A stretch of DNA of 64,000 nt from positions 41,119 through 105,118 of the forward strand of contig NW_026971273.1 of assembly GCF_963678635.1 (NCBI RefSeq), in the 5' to 3' direction. A program made the position numbers and the translations under genes. The stretch is from Symsagittifera roscoffensis (lineage: Eukaryota; Xenacoelomorpha; Acoela; Convolutidae). The notes below the pieces were generated by a model. The model did not search any database and was not told the origin of the DNA. It saw only the letters and a list, made by a program, of their open reading frames with translations. The first letter of the stretch is position 1. The number at the start of each line of letters is the position of its first letter. Below, piece by piece: positions 9,295-17,948 of the stretch.

Positions 9295-10359
9295 ATGTCC
9301 ATTATCTCAGTCGCAGGGCACCAGGTGGTCAAGAACTGGAGTGGACCATCCGAGATTACACTAGTCCACCTGGATATTTATGCAGACTACCTGAGGGAGA
9401 AAGATCCCAAGCTGGACTCCAGGGCAGTGCAAGCGCTACTCACGACAGGAGGTCCGAGGCAGATGAGAGTGGATGGACATTACATCGAGGTCCATGGCCC
9501 ATATCCGATTTTGATGAATGTGGACGGTATCAATATCTACACAAAAGCTCACGTAACTGATGCGAGTGATCAGGTAGGCCGGATATACATTCGCCAAGAA
9601 GACCTGAAGGTGCGACGAATCGGACACAATGCCATGCTTGAACAGGATGCGGTCCACATAGGTTGCGAAGCCGATCTGGCAGCGCATGTGCTAGATGTGC
9701 AGGGCAGACAACTTTCAGTGAAAGGACTGTTAGACACTGGTGCAGTGGTCAGTCACATGCCAGTCAAAACCTGGATTGACAAGGGCTTTGACAGGTCGGA
9801 TCTGGTACTGACAAACATCAGACTGGCAGCTGCCAATCAGGGAGCAGTCTATGTGACAGGACTGATCCCTATTATATCACTGCAGCTTGGGGGAAGACAT
9901 CTTTGGATGAGCTTCCTGGTGGTGGAAATTTTGGACAAATCCGATCAATTCATCCTGGGAAGGGACTTCGTACGCAAATTTGATGTCACGATCGACCTAA
10001 ATGACGGGTTGATCAGGCTCAAAGATCCGGAGAGGAAGTATGAAAAGGAATCTCTTAATAAGATCCTAATAAAGCAGGCTAAGGTGCCGATTTTTCTAGA
10101 TCGAAAAGTGAGATTGAAACCAAACCAAGCCGTAGCAGCGACGTTTACGATGAGGAATCTTAATGAATTCAGTAATGACAGACAAGTGTGCCTGGTACCA
10201 AATCCAAACAGTAAGAGCTCGGCTATTTTAGGAAGAAGCTTCTCACTCACTCAGAGCGGACTGTGTAGGAGTGTGTTGTTGAACACAGAAGCAACAACAG
10301 TGACAATACAGAGGGGAAAGAAACTTGGCCATTGCATGCGAACCAAGAATGTATACTGA
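9295..10359 (+). CDS. pol: R2 aspartic protease region
   Basis: A 354-codon open frame. The active-site loop is LLDTGAVVSHMP with Asp at about residue 147, and the second retropepsin landmark is ILGRDFVRKFD near 219, giving a normal spacing of about 70 residues. It would cleave Gag-Pol. The N-terminal 130 residues have no recognised domain and include an upstream stretch SEITLVHLDIYADYLREKD. The C-terminal 110 residues form the linker to RT, with KVRLKPNQAVAATFTMRNLN typical of such linkers. The frame stops at 10357-10359 and the next pol segment starts downstream, so a frameshift or stop separates protease from RT. Confidence 0.85.
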   Translation: MSIISVAGHQVVKNWSGPSEITLVHLDIYADYLREKDPKLDSRAVQALLTTGGPRQMRVDGHYIEVHGPYPILMNVDGINIYTKAHVTDASDQVGRIYIRQEDLKVRRIGHNAMLEQDAVHIGCEADLAAHVLDVQGRQLSVKGLLDTGAVVSHMPVKTWIDKGFDRSDLVLTNIRLAAANQGAVYVTGLIPIISLQLGGRHLWMSFLVVEILDKSDQFILGRDFVRKFDVTIDLNDGLIRLKDPERKYEKESLNKILIKQAKVPIFLDRKVRLKPNQAVAATFTMRNLNEFSNDRQVCLVPNPNSKSSAILGRSFSLTQSGLCRSVLLNTEATTVTIQRGKKLGHCMRTKNVY

Positions 10360-10416
10360 AGAGAGTAAATGAATTGAAATCTTCTGGGAAATTGTTTTCA
10401 ATGAAGTCAGAAACAG

Positions 10417-11061
10417 ATGATGGGTTGTCTAGTTGTTCGAATTTTCCCGACAGAAACAGAGTTAGCAGCGAATAAACCGGTCCTATCTGAGATAGAACAT
10501 TTGAAGGCTAAAATATCAGACAAGGAACTAGATTCGCTCAGGGCGGTGCCAGGTCGAAACGCAGACGTTTTTTCGAAACATAAGGCCGATATAGGTTGCT
10601 GTAATTTTGTAGAACACGAGATTGAGATAGAAGAGGGCTCGGTATCTCATAGGGGAGGGGCAAGAAGAATGACCCCTCACAAGTCAGAAGCGTGCAGGAA
10701 GGAAATCGAGATGTTAATGGAGTATGACATGATTGAGCCGTCGAAGTCCCCGTGGGCTTGTGGCGTGGTCATGGCGAAAAAGAAAGGGGGCAACTCAGGT
10801 TTTGTTCTGATTTCCGTCATCTGAACTATAAAGGACGCATACCCGATTCCCCGCATCGATGAGAGCTTATCCAAGCTGGGGGACGCGAAGTTCTTCACAA
10901 CGTTACATTTGGGCTCGGCGTTCTGGCAAGTGCCACTCCGAAAGCAAGATCATGAAAAGACTGGCTTCGCGTGCGAGCTGTGATTGTTCCAGTGGAAGAG
11001 GATGCCGTTCGGGTTGTGCAACACGGCGGCCACATTCCAGTGACTGATAGCCCAGGCACTC
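10417..11061 (+). pseudogene. pol: R2 reverse transcriptase, N-terminal half
   Basis: The frame 10417-10824 has the RT entry DVFSKHKADIGCCNFVEHEI, then EIEMLMEYDMIEPSKSPWAC and VVMAKKKGG (fingers). A short out-of-frame stretch near 10800-10830 carries DFRHLNYK, so two small frameshifts flank it. The pol frame resumes with KDAYPIPRIDESL and HLGSAFWQVPL (motif A with His for the usual catalytic Asp, from CAT at about 10907), then MPFGLCNTAATFQ. In-frame TGA codons lie at 10981-10983 and 11041-11043. Loss of the motif A aspartate plus stops makes this RT inactive. Confidence 0.85.
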
Positions 11062-12630
11062 ATGAGTGTGACAAAGAAATACGGGAACCTCATCATGTGT
11101 TACGTCGATGATATCGTGATCGCAACGCCAACCCTAGAGGATCACATAGAGAGGTTGGATGAGGTGTTTACTTGCATGAAGCAAGCGGGACTGAAATGCA
11201 AAACCTCGAAGTGTGAAATCCTCAGAGACTTCATAAATTATCTAGGCCGACTGGTGGATAAGCATGGAGTGAGACCAGATCCCGAAGCGGTCGAAGCGGT
11301 TTTGACCTGGAAGGCACCCAAGACAGATACACAACTGATGAGTTTTTTGGGGTTCGCTAACTATTATCGGGAGTTCGTCAAGGGATACGCTGATAAGATC
11401 TACCCCATGCAACAGTTGATGAGAAACAAAGGCAAAAACTTCACTTGGACCGATGAGGCACAAGTTTCATTTGAAAACATTAAAGGTGAACTTTGCGAGT
11501 CACCAGTCCTCGGCATGCCAACAGAAAAGGGGATATTTATGTTAGACACGGATGCATCAGTGGTTGCAATATCAGGCATACTTCACCAAAAGCAAGAGTG
11601 GAACGGGAGAACGGTTCTCCGTCCAATATCCTACGGAAGTAAGGTCTTGAGCGATACCGAGATAAAGTATGGCGCACCGAAAGCGGAAATGTTCGCGGTG
11701 ATCACTCTCGTGGAAAATTATAGGGCCTACTTGGGGAGTGCTCCCTTCAAGTTGCGTGTGGATAATCGTGCCCTTGCCTGGTTGAAAACCTTTTCGATAG
11801 ACCAAAGTTATATTGGTCGTTGGATCGTGCGCCTGGACGGATACCACATGATCATAGAGCACCGTACCCGTGACAAGCATCAGAATGCTGATAGCCTCAG
11901 TAAGAAGACAGAATTCTATGAGCGCCTCGAAGAAAAGCAGGCTAACCAAGCGGAGGTCAAAGACGGGTTTTCATTCCTAGACAAGGAGACCTACGACAAA
12001 CTACCACTCACTAGGTGGCTGGATAAGTCAGGGCACCCTATACCAGCACACCCTGAACTTCCAGAGGAAGCGGCCGCTGAGCTGAAGGTTTTAGCCAGGG
12101 GTGAACCCGTTTTGCTGGATCTGCTAGTCCGATCCAATCTGGTACAGCAGGAGCCCACCAGGTTGGGTATAAACAACATAGCTCTGCTAAGTAGGACAGT
12201 GAATGTGGCGCCGGACATCATGGGAAAACTTCGTGACTTGCTGGATAGAGTAGTCGACAGACATGATCGTGAGTGGACGGAGACCATGCAGCGATTGACC
12301 GTAATTGAGAAAACGAAGAAGAGGTCAGTGATCATTCGCGGTCGCGATTTGGAACGGGCTTGCCGGTCGATAGTGAACCAGCTGGTGACCTCAATGCCGA
12401 AGGATGTCATGTTGAGGACTTCGTTCACAGAAAGTGGGAAACCGACCCCGGTCCAAGTCACTGAGGAAGTCAGGGTCAAGTCGAAATCCAGCTTCACGAG
12501 AAAAGTACACTTCACGGATGTAAAAGAAGAGTACGATCCGAGCTCAGATTGTTCTTCCGGGGACGAGACAATGTCCAGGGAGTCAGGCACCTTCGGGCCG
12601 AGCAGGACGATTTGTCCGAGAAGAGGTTGA
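11062..12630 (+). CDS. pol: R2 reverse transcriptase C-terminal half, RNase H and spacer
   Basis: A 522-codon open frame. The catalytic box YVDD is at 11101-11112, followed by the RT thumb with KTSKCEI and INYLGRLVDKHGVRPDPEAV. RNase H follows from about residue 158 with DTDASVVAISGILHQ, SYGSKVLSDTEIKYGAPKAE (catalytic Glu expected within this part), LRVDNRALAWL and HQNADSLSK. After about residue 290 comes a charged spacer without recognised domain, reaching into the pre-integrase region. The order RT, RNase H, integrase places R2 in Ty3/gypsy. The first Met is internal; the reading frame enters from upstream through a stop at 11041. Confidence 0.9.
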   Translation: MSVTKKYGNLIMCYVDDIVIATPTLEDHIERLDEVFTCMKQAGLKCKTSKCEILRDFINYLGRLVDKHGVRPDPEAVEAVLTWKAPKTDTQLMSFLGFANYYREFVKGYADKIYPMQQLMRNKGKNFTWTDEAQVSFENIKGELCESPVLGMPTEKGIFMLDTDASVVAISGILHQKQEWNGRTVLRPISYGSKVLSDTEIKYGAPKAEMFAVITLVENYRAYLGSAPFKLRVDNRALAWLKTFSIDQSYIGRWIVRLDGYHMIIEHRTRDKHQNADSLSKKTEFYERLEEKQANQAEVKDGFSFLDKETYDKLPLTRWLDKSGHPIPAHPELPEEAAAELKVLARGEPVLLDLLVRSNLVQQEPTRLGINNIALLSRTVNVAPDIMGKLRDLLDRVVDRHDREWTETMQRLTVIEKTKKRSVIIRGRDLERACRSIVNQLVTSMPKDVMLRTSFTESGKPTPVQVTEEVRVKSKSSFTRKVHFTDVKEEYDPSSDCSSGDETMSRESGTFGPSRTICPRRG

Positions 12631-13280
12631 TGAGACAACCAAGGGATAGAATGTTGTCCGAGGAGTCGGATTCAAAGCGACCAAGGGACAGAGTTTTGTC
12701 CGGGGAGTCGAGAAACATCACAGACAGATTGGAACATGACGATGTGGAATAATTCGGCTCAAGTGATGACTCGAGGCCTCCTGGGACAACACATCCGAGA
12801 CTACTTCCAATTCTGATGTATCGGAGATTGCGATTCATTCCTTGTTGGTGGACCTGAAGTAGCGCGGGCTGGACAGAGAAATTTATCAGGATCCGGACAG
12901 AGACAGTACACCTCCGACGAGAAGGGCACTGTGGTGGATAATGCCGCCGATGAGCTCGAGCTGATAGCAGTTTCGAAAGGCCCAACCAGATTGCTGCCAC
13001 ATGGTACGGTCGTCCGTACCAATCTGGAGCCATCTGTGCAGGAAGCGACGCCTTTGAAGAAGATATGGTGCGTCAAGTTGATGGACGATGCCCATTCTCC
13101 GGAGATAATGAGCGGGCAGTTAAACGTGATAAAGACGTATCTGAAAGCCAAAAACCGGCTGTCGGATCTCCTAAAGGCTCAACAAAATGATAGAATGACG
13201 AGCAATCTGGAGAAATGGATCGAGAATGGAGCAACGGACAAAGGAGATTTGGAGGAAGACAGCACAAAATTTTGAAGCAA
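12631..13280 (+). pseudogene. pol: R2 pol spacer between RNase H and integrase
   Basis: Several short frames cover this part of pol. It includes short repeats in the DNA: the phrase CAAGGGATAGAATGTTGTCCGAGGAGTC and its variant CAAGGGACAGAGTTTTGTCCGGGGAGTC at about 12639 and 12681 are near copies. A frame at 12931-13275 encodes LIAVSKGPTRLLPHGTVVRT and later a charged tail. No domain recognised. Confidence 0.45.
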
Positions 13281-14470
13281 TTTTACATGAAGAGAAAAGA
13301 TCTATTGTACCTGAATAAAGACGGAATCGTAGCCTGTAAACGGAAAAAGGAGGACAAGGTCTTTTACAAGTACAATTCGATAGTGTTACCACAGTAGTAC
13401 CAGACTGAATTGATCTTCCGTTCACATGATTGGATGGGCCATCAAGGAGTAGACAAAATGTACAACAGGATACAGAAACGATTCGAATAGCCTGGTTTGA
13501 AAAAAGCTTGTGAAATGTGGATCTCTGCATGCTTGTCGTGTAAACAGGCAAAAGACCCCAGGAAGCTAAGATTCCCTCTGCAGTCAATAGAATCATCGGG
13601 ATTCAATGAAGTAGTGCAGATTGATCACCAGAAGATATGCATGACAGCCACGGGCTACAATCAGGTGCTGGTAATGATTGATCATTTTACGAAATATGTA
13701 GAGGCAGCACCCTGCATGACAGCATCAGCGGAAAAAAACATGCGATATTTTGATAAATGTGTGGATAGCGAGGCACGGCTGTCCCATCAAATTGCAATCG
13801 GACAATGGCAAAGTATTCGTGGGTGATCTCACGAAGGAGTTAATGAAAAGGTTGCAGGTAGCACATCCCACTCGATCACTTATCACCCGCAAACGAATGG
13901 CCTAGTCGAGAGACAGAATCGCACGCTGGTATCCATATTGAGAGTTTATTGCTCACGCTACATGGATGACTGTGATAGACACTTGCCGCAAGTGATGGGT
14001 GCTTACAACAGCACAGAGCATTTCACCACGGGAATAAGTCCGCATATGATGCTAACGGGTCAAGAAAAAGCGCTTCCGTTGACGTGTTTCTACCCTGAAT
14101 ATGAAGGGAGGAGAACAGCACCGTAAACGCTCATGTAGGATGTCATTAGAAGACAGCAAGACCTCAATGACTTATGCAGGAGGAACACGCAACAGGCGCA
14201 AATTAGACAAAAAAGGATGTTCGATGAAAGGACTGCCGATGCAAAAGCCTACTCAGTTGGTAATTACGTCTGGGTATTTCAGGAAGTAGTTCCACTAAAA
14301 GGAACCAAAAAAGTATTAAAGAAATGGCGTGGCCCATTTCAAATAACAGAAGTGCACCAATGAGGTCGGTTTTATCGACTGAGCACAGGAAGAGCAGCTC
14401 ATTACGAAAACATCAAACCGCACAATACCTCATCAGAGGACTGGTGCATCCCAGTGGACATGCAAGAGGG
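13281..14470 (+). pseudogene. pol: R2 integrase
   Basis: Integrates the cDNA. The N-terminal zinc-binding part reads HDWMGHQGVDKMYNR, then CEMWISACLSCKQAK (HHCC). The catalytic core has its first Asp in VVQIDH (about 13615), then LVMIDHFTKYVEAAP, the second Asp in LQSDNGKVFVGD (about 13795-13830, another frame) and the Glu in NGLVERQNRTLVS (about 13898-13935). The C-terminal GPY/F module appears as KKWRGPFQITEV near 14320-14350. At least three frame changes and stops (one near 13387-13399, another near 13488) break it. All D, D and E residues survive. Confidence 0.87.
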
Positions 14471-14770
14471 AGACTAATTGATAGTGGATCCTGCTTGTGA
14501 GGTGAATGAAAGAGGCACTCGCGACGAAAACGACGGAAATGAGGTGGTGGATGATTGCGACCTACCACTGGACCTAGAGTTGACCGAGCGAGTAGAGGTG
14601 GATGAAGAAACTCTACCTGATGCCGAAGAGGACTGAGACTGCCCAGAACAGACTAAAATTGACAAAGGAATACAACCTGACTTTCTTCTCACCATGTAGA
14701 CACGCCAGAGCAAGGAAGGAAGGGACAAGAAAAAGTACAACCCATATGGCGAGGATTTCTCATAGACAAG
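14471..14770 (+). pseudogene. R2 acidic region joining integrase to the 3' ORF
   Basis: The frame after the integrase C-terminus is strongly acidic (DENDGNEVVDDCDLPLDLEL) with stops near 14476, 14635 and 14698, and runs in the same frame into the next ORF. The 3' ORF was therefore probably once the C-terminal part of the pol polyprotein. Confidence 0.5.
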
Positions 14771-15754
14771 ATGGTTTTAAGTGATATGGTGGAGTCGCTG
14801 GTGGGATTGGATGAGGTAGCGCTGCCAAGAGAGATCGACTTGGTAATCGACATGGATCAAAATTGGATCGACGATCGCTCCGAACCAGAAGTGGAGTTCG
14901 AACCAGAGGTGGATCAGACTCATGAGCAAGAATTAACGAACTTGCGAGTGTTTGAATGGCTCCACGATCTGCCGACGGATCCTAAAGAGACAATCTTGAC
15001 GATTCAGGATGTTGATAAAGACGGCATCAAATACGTCAGCCATAGCAATACCGAGTCCAACTGGGTCCCTCCAGATGGCCCTCTACGCGTTCCGCAATCC
15101 AACCTCGATCTGCTCGACTTTGGGCGATCGACGGGGACGTCGAGGGATATTTTTTTCCGGGGAGTGGGGGTAGGACTCACCCACACCGAAAATTTGATCA
15201 TTAAAAAACTAAAATCGGCAAGAGAAACCGGAGAACTGGAGATGGAGGGCGAGAACGCTAAAAAACCACCTTTTGGGCAAATTTTTGAAAAATATTTTGA
15301 CCTACCGAACCATAATTCAAACAATATCGTCATAACGGACAGCGATTTCATACTCACGGAACGTACATGCACTATAGCGATAACCGCAGATGTAAGCTTC
15401 AAAACAGTACTAGCGGCTGATTTCAAAAGAGAGTATAGGAACATCCAGTTTTTTTGGAAACAGAGGCCTGGTGTGGGAGGGATGATAGCGCTGCCCCCTG
15501 TTGCATCACAGATACCAGGGAAATATTTGTGTTTCCTGGTTTCTAAGGCCACTGATAGGCAACACGTAGATCCAGAGAGCTTGATATTGGCCTTGACTCG
15601 ACTTAGGGATTTTCTGGTTGAGAGAGGAGTGACCTCCCTCTCGTTACCTGTCTATGATCCCAATATGGGAAAGCTACATCCGAGAGAGTTGTACGCCCTT
15701 GTACACGTGATATTTTCAGAAACTGACTTAGAGGCTTACTTACATAAAAAGTAG
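14771..15754 (+). CDS. R2 3' ORF with C-terminal macro-like domain
   Basis: A 327-codon open frame. Residues 1-60 are acidic (DRSEPEVEFEPEVDQTHEQE). From about residue 178 the order matches a macro domain: a strand with CTIAITADVSFKTVLAADFK (family form AHCISAD--M-AGIA--F), a strand before GKYLCFLVSKATDR (family form Y-LVTK), a helix LTRLRDFLVERGVTSLSLPV (family form L--L--------SI-MP), PNMGKLHPRELYALVHVIF (where the family has CGLD-L-W--V---I---F) and a final TDLEAYL. The glycine-rich phosphate loop is not conserved (FKTVLA), and the GLD loop is altered, so ADP-ribose hydrolase activity is doubtful. Note how intact the frame is, in contrast to the broken pol upstream. Confidence 0.72.
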   Translation: MVLSDMVESLVGLDEVALPREIDLVIDMDQNWIDDRSEPEVEFEPEVDQTHEQELTNLRVFEWLHDLPTDPKETILTIQDVDKDGIKYVSHSNTESNWVPPDGPLRVPQSNLDLLDFGRSTGTSRDIFFRGVGVGLTHTENLIIKKLKSARETGELEMEGENAKKPPFGQIFEKYFDLPNHNSNNIVITDSDFILTERTCTIAITADVSFKTVLAADFKREYRNIQFFWKQRPGVGGMIALPPVASQIPGKYLCFLVSKATDRQHVDPESLILALTRLRDFLVERGVTSLSLPVYDPNMGKLHPRELYALVHVIFSETDLEAYLHKK

Positions 15755-16332
15755 TATCTGAGCATATGCTAGGAGTTGCATTCGGCGATAAGTGGTTTTT
15801 CTTAAGTTCTTTTTATAGAGATTAGGATTGAGTTAGGTGTTTTAGGGATTATGTTACTAGGGATTATGTTTTTAGTTAATAATGTAGATATATGATGTTT
15901 ATGTGTTTTGTAATTGTTAGGGTATGTTTTATGTGATGTTTGTGTCCTGAAAGGCCTGGAACACTCCAGGCATTGAAGGTGACAGTGCGCATTCTTGTTA
16001 CCTCGATAAGTTTTAAATCAGTAACGAAGAAAAATTTCAATAGGTTGTTTTACAGGAGAAAAATGTGAATGATGTTTTATCCTGAAAATGGAACTGCGTG
16101 AAATGATGGTTTTAAGTCGTGACTTTGTTTTTAAATCTTGATTGATCAAATCTTGTTTATTGAGTCAAACATAACTTGAAGGAGCTTCACGACACGAGAA
16201 TCATTACGAAAGAAATGGCTGATACATATGAATTAATGGAATTCCTCTCAGCGAGTCTAGGATTGTGATTTTTTTGTCTCCAGTTCCTCTCAGCGGCTGA
16301 TTGATTGTGATTTTACACGAGAAGACCCAGGC
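15755..16332. other. Non-coding 3' region of R2
   Basis: AT-rich, without supported genes. It contains a duplicated phrase around 15845-15870 (GGGATTATGTT twice) and a paired word CTCAGCGAGTCTAGGATTGTGATTTT / CTCAGCGGCTGATTGATTGTGATTTT at about 16247 and 16290. The 3' LTR of R2 would be expected here or at 16921, but I could not pair it with a 5' copy. Confidence 0.4.
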
Positions 16333-16926
16333 TTGGCGATGTTTGTGGTCGCACTCCTCAACGCGTTGGGCCGAGAGGGTCGAGGGAATCGCCCCACAGA
16401 AGTGGTGTTGATGCTGGCCTTCAGTGAGTCTGGGACCGCCGAGAGAGGTCGAAATCGATTGATGAGATGGCGCCGAGGAGAAATGTCCAGACACGACTTG
16501 GCTCGTGAGCCGGGACTAGGCGAGCAGAGGGATCACCGGCTACGTGAGATGCCCCTGCCTCTTCAGCCTGCGCAGCCGCTCATCGGAGCGAAAAGACTAG
16601 GTAATGGGCCGAGCCCGTCACACTCAGTAGACTCCCCAACAGCTGCTCCTCCTCTCAAGAGAGTGAAGGTGAGCGAGATCGAGATACAGACCTCGGAGAC
16701 GATCGAGACCTTAGAGAAGAAAGAAAGGGATCAGAACGAGCTGTGCGCCAAGCTACAGGAGTACAGGACAATATCTCGAGAAAGGGACGAATGGAAGAAG
16801 AAGTTTGAAGACCTGCAAATAGCTTACAAGGAAGAGGAGATAAAGCATGTGAAGGAACTATATATGGCGAGGGTGAGTCAAGTGTCACCAGAGGTTCTGG
16901 CTACGATGAACTCCTCAGAGCTTTGA
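16333..16926 (+). CDS. Hypothetical coiled-coil protein adjoining repeat copy 2
   Basis: A 197-codon open frame of unknown function. The middle is Pro- and Arg-rich with a basic run (PPLKRVKVSE, which could act as a nuclear signal), and residues 115-175 form a long charged helix (IETLEKKERDQNELCAKLQE, then RDEWKKKFEDLQIAYKEEEI) typical of a coiled coil. Its stop codon TGA at 16924-16926 lies inside the first bases of the direct repeat. It may be a gag-like or accessory protein of R2 or of the element to its right. Confidence 0.5.
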   Translation: MAMFVVALLNALGREGRGNRPTEVVLMLAFSESGTAERGRNRLMRWRRGEMSRHDLAREPGLGEQRDHRLREMPLPLQPAQPLIGAKRLGNGPSPSHSVDSPTAAPPLKRVKVSEIEIQTSETIETLEKKERDQNELCAKLQEYRTISRERDEWKKKFEDLQIAYKEEEIKHVKELYMARVSQVSPEVLATMNSSEL

Positions 16927-17318
16927 ATTGACACCGGTTTTATTTGATATTTTAGAATATGAGTAGCTAGGAAGAGGAAAGGGTCAATCCATCTCCAATG
17001 GATTTAATATAGAACTGTCACCATAATCATAACAAAATAGGGTGTTCGAGCCGTGTTTTTAACAGCAATCGCGTAGTCTGAGGATCCCAGACTCAGCTAT
17101 GTGGTTGTATTTGCATGTAAACGAAAGCTGATTAAAATTCGTTGGACTGATGGCCTAAAAATAGTAACTTTTTTCTTAGCCCTAAACAGACCAGAAAATC
17201 AACTGGCAAGGTCGAGACGGTGAAAAACGAGTAGAAATAAGGTAACTGACGCCTGCCAGTCGTTAATACGTACTTTTTCTACGCTCCGTCGCTGTGTAGT
17301 ATTTGGGCGAATGTTACA
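16921..17318 (+). repeat. Direct repeat copy 2 (candidate LTR or dispersed repeat)
   Basis: 398 bp matching copy 1 (3056-3413) in the same orientation. It differs by an insertion of about 38 bp (AT-rich, 17003-17040) and point changes. The starts are 13,865 bp apart, with R2 between them. Similarity fades immediately after TGTTACA in both copies. A few bases upstream of the start also resemble each other (GCTAC and A/G-GAACTTTG). Confidence 0.72.
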
Positions 17319-17360
17319 ATGTGGTAGCATTGGTTACCTTATCAATGAACCTTTCAAGAG

Positions 17361-17948
17361 ATGTATCAGTTAACAATGATCCTAAGTAGAATTCCTCGTC
17401 TAATGGTCCCAAACCAGAAAATGAGAAGAGAAATTAAAGACTGGGGCGACTATAAAAAGCTGCCAGAATTAATACCTGAATATCCTTTAATTCGAAGGAT
17501 GTTGCTCCGAGCAGACTCCATATTGGACACTCCCAGGTTGAGAGCGATCAAGGTAAACGAAAGAAGGATGGCGAAAATCTCCAAATCGGTGGACCCGTGC
17601 TTCATAGGCAGAAACGATGCCGTGCTGCAATGCACGCAGTTTGCACATATGGACGCGTCGACGAGGAGAAGGATGAGCAATGCGGCCGCTCCGAAACCTG
17701 GAAGATTTGAGAAAGAATGGGTCAAGTTGGAGCTGGCGCGAAATGTCATGAGAGGCAAGGAAGAAGTGCATGAAGCCGCATTGATCTTGATGAGTGTGAA
17801 TCCAGAATTAGCAATAAGTGTGGAACTGCTGACTAGGACTGCCCTAGCCTCCTTTGGCTGTGAGGAAATTAAGATAAAGCAGACAGAAAACAATGAAAAG
17901 TCAGCTGGCAAGCTAGTCGTGCCGAAGTGTTCAAAAATGAATGACTAG
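17361..17948 (+). CDS. Hypothetical protein of unrecognised family
   Basis: A 195-codon open frame, Arg/Lys-rich in its first half, with a plausible helical core (FEKEWVKLELARNVMRGKEE, then ELAISVELLTRTALASFGCE). It starts 42 bp after repeat copy 2, where a first element gene would sit if that repeat were an LTR. The helical, basic character could suit a gag or nucleocapsid-type protein, but no motif proves it. Function unknown. Confidence 0.5.
   Translation: MYQLTMILSRIPRLMVPNQKMRREIKDWGDYKKLPELIPEYPLIRRMLLRADSILDTPRLRAIKVNERRMAKISKSVDPCFIGRNDAVLQCTQFAHMDASTRRRMSNAAAPKPGRFEKEWVKLELARNVMRGKEEVHEAALILMSVNPELAISVELLTRTALASFGCEEIKIKQTENNEKSAGKLVVPKCSKMND

Larger units (their letters stand above)
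6581..15754 (+). mobile_element. Gypsy-type retrotransposon R2 internal region, with 3' macro-domain ORF
   Basis: On the plus strand the order is gag, aspartic protease, RT, RNase H, integrase with a GPY/F module, and a long extra ORF ending in a macro-like domain. RNase H before integrase defines Ty3/gypsy order. Frameshifts and single stop codons are spread through the pol, so the copy is inactive, but long open stretches remain (354, 522 and 327 codons), so it is not very old. Its GC-richer coding differs from the AT-rich Polinton and BEL regions to the right. Terminal repeats are unproven; the 3056/16921 repeat pair is the only candidate. Confidence 0.88.

Noticed and set aside
11991-12638. 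215-codon minus-strand frame
   Set aside because: Lies antisense to the long R2 RT/RNase H frame with clear catalytic motifs; a shadow.
15004-15552. 182-codon minus-strand frame opposite the macro-like ORF
   Set aside because: The plus strand has the longer frame and ordered macro motifs; this one has none.
5940-16330. LTR pair for R2 immediately around its ORFs (5940-6560 against 15770-16330)
   Set aside because: By eye no shared sequence of useful length was found, so no LTRs were annotated there.
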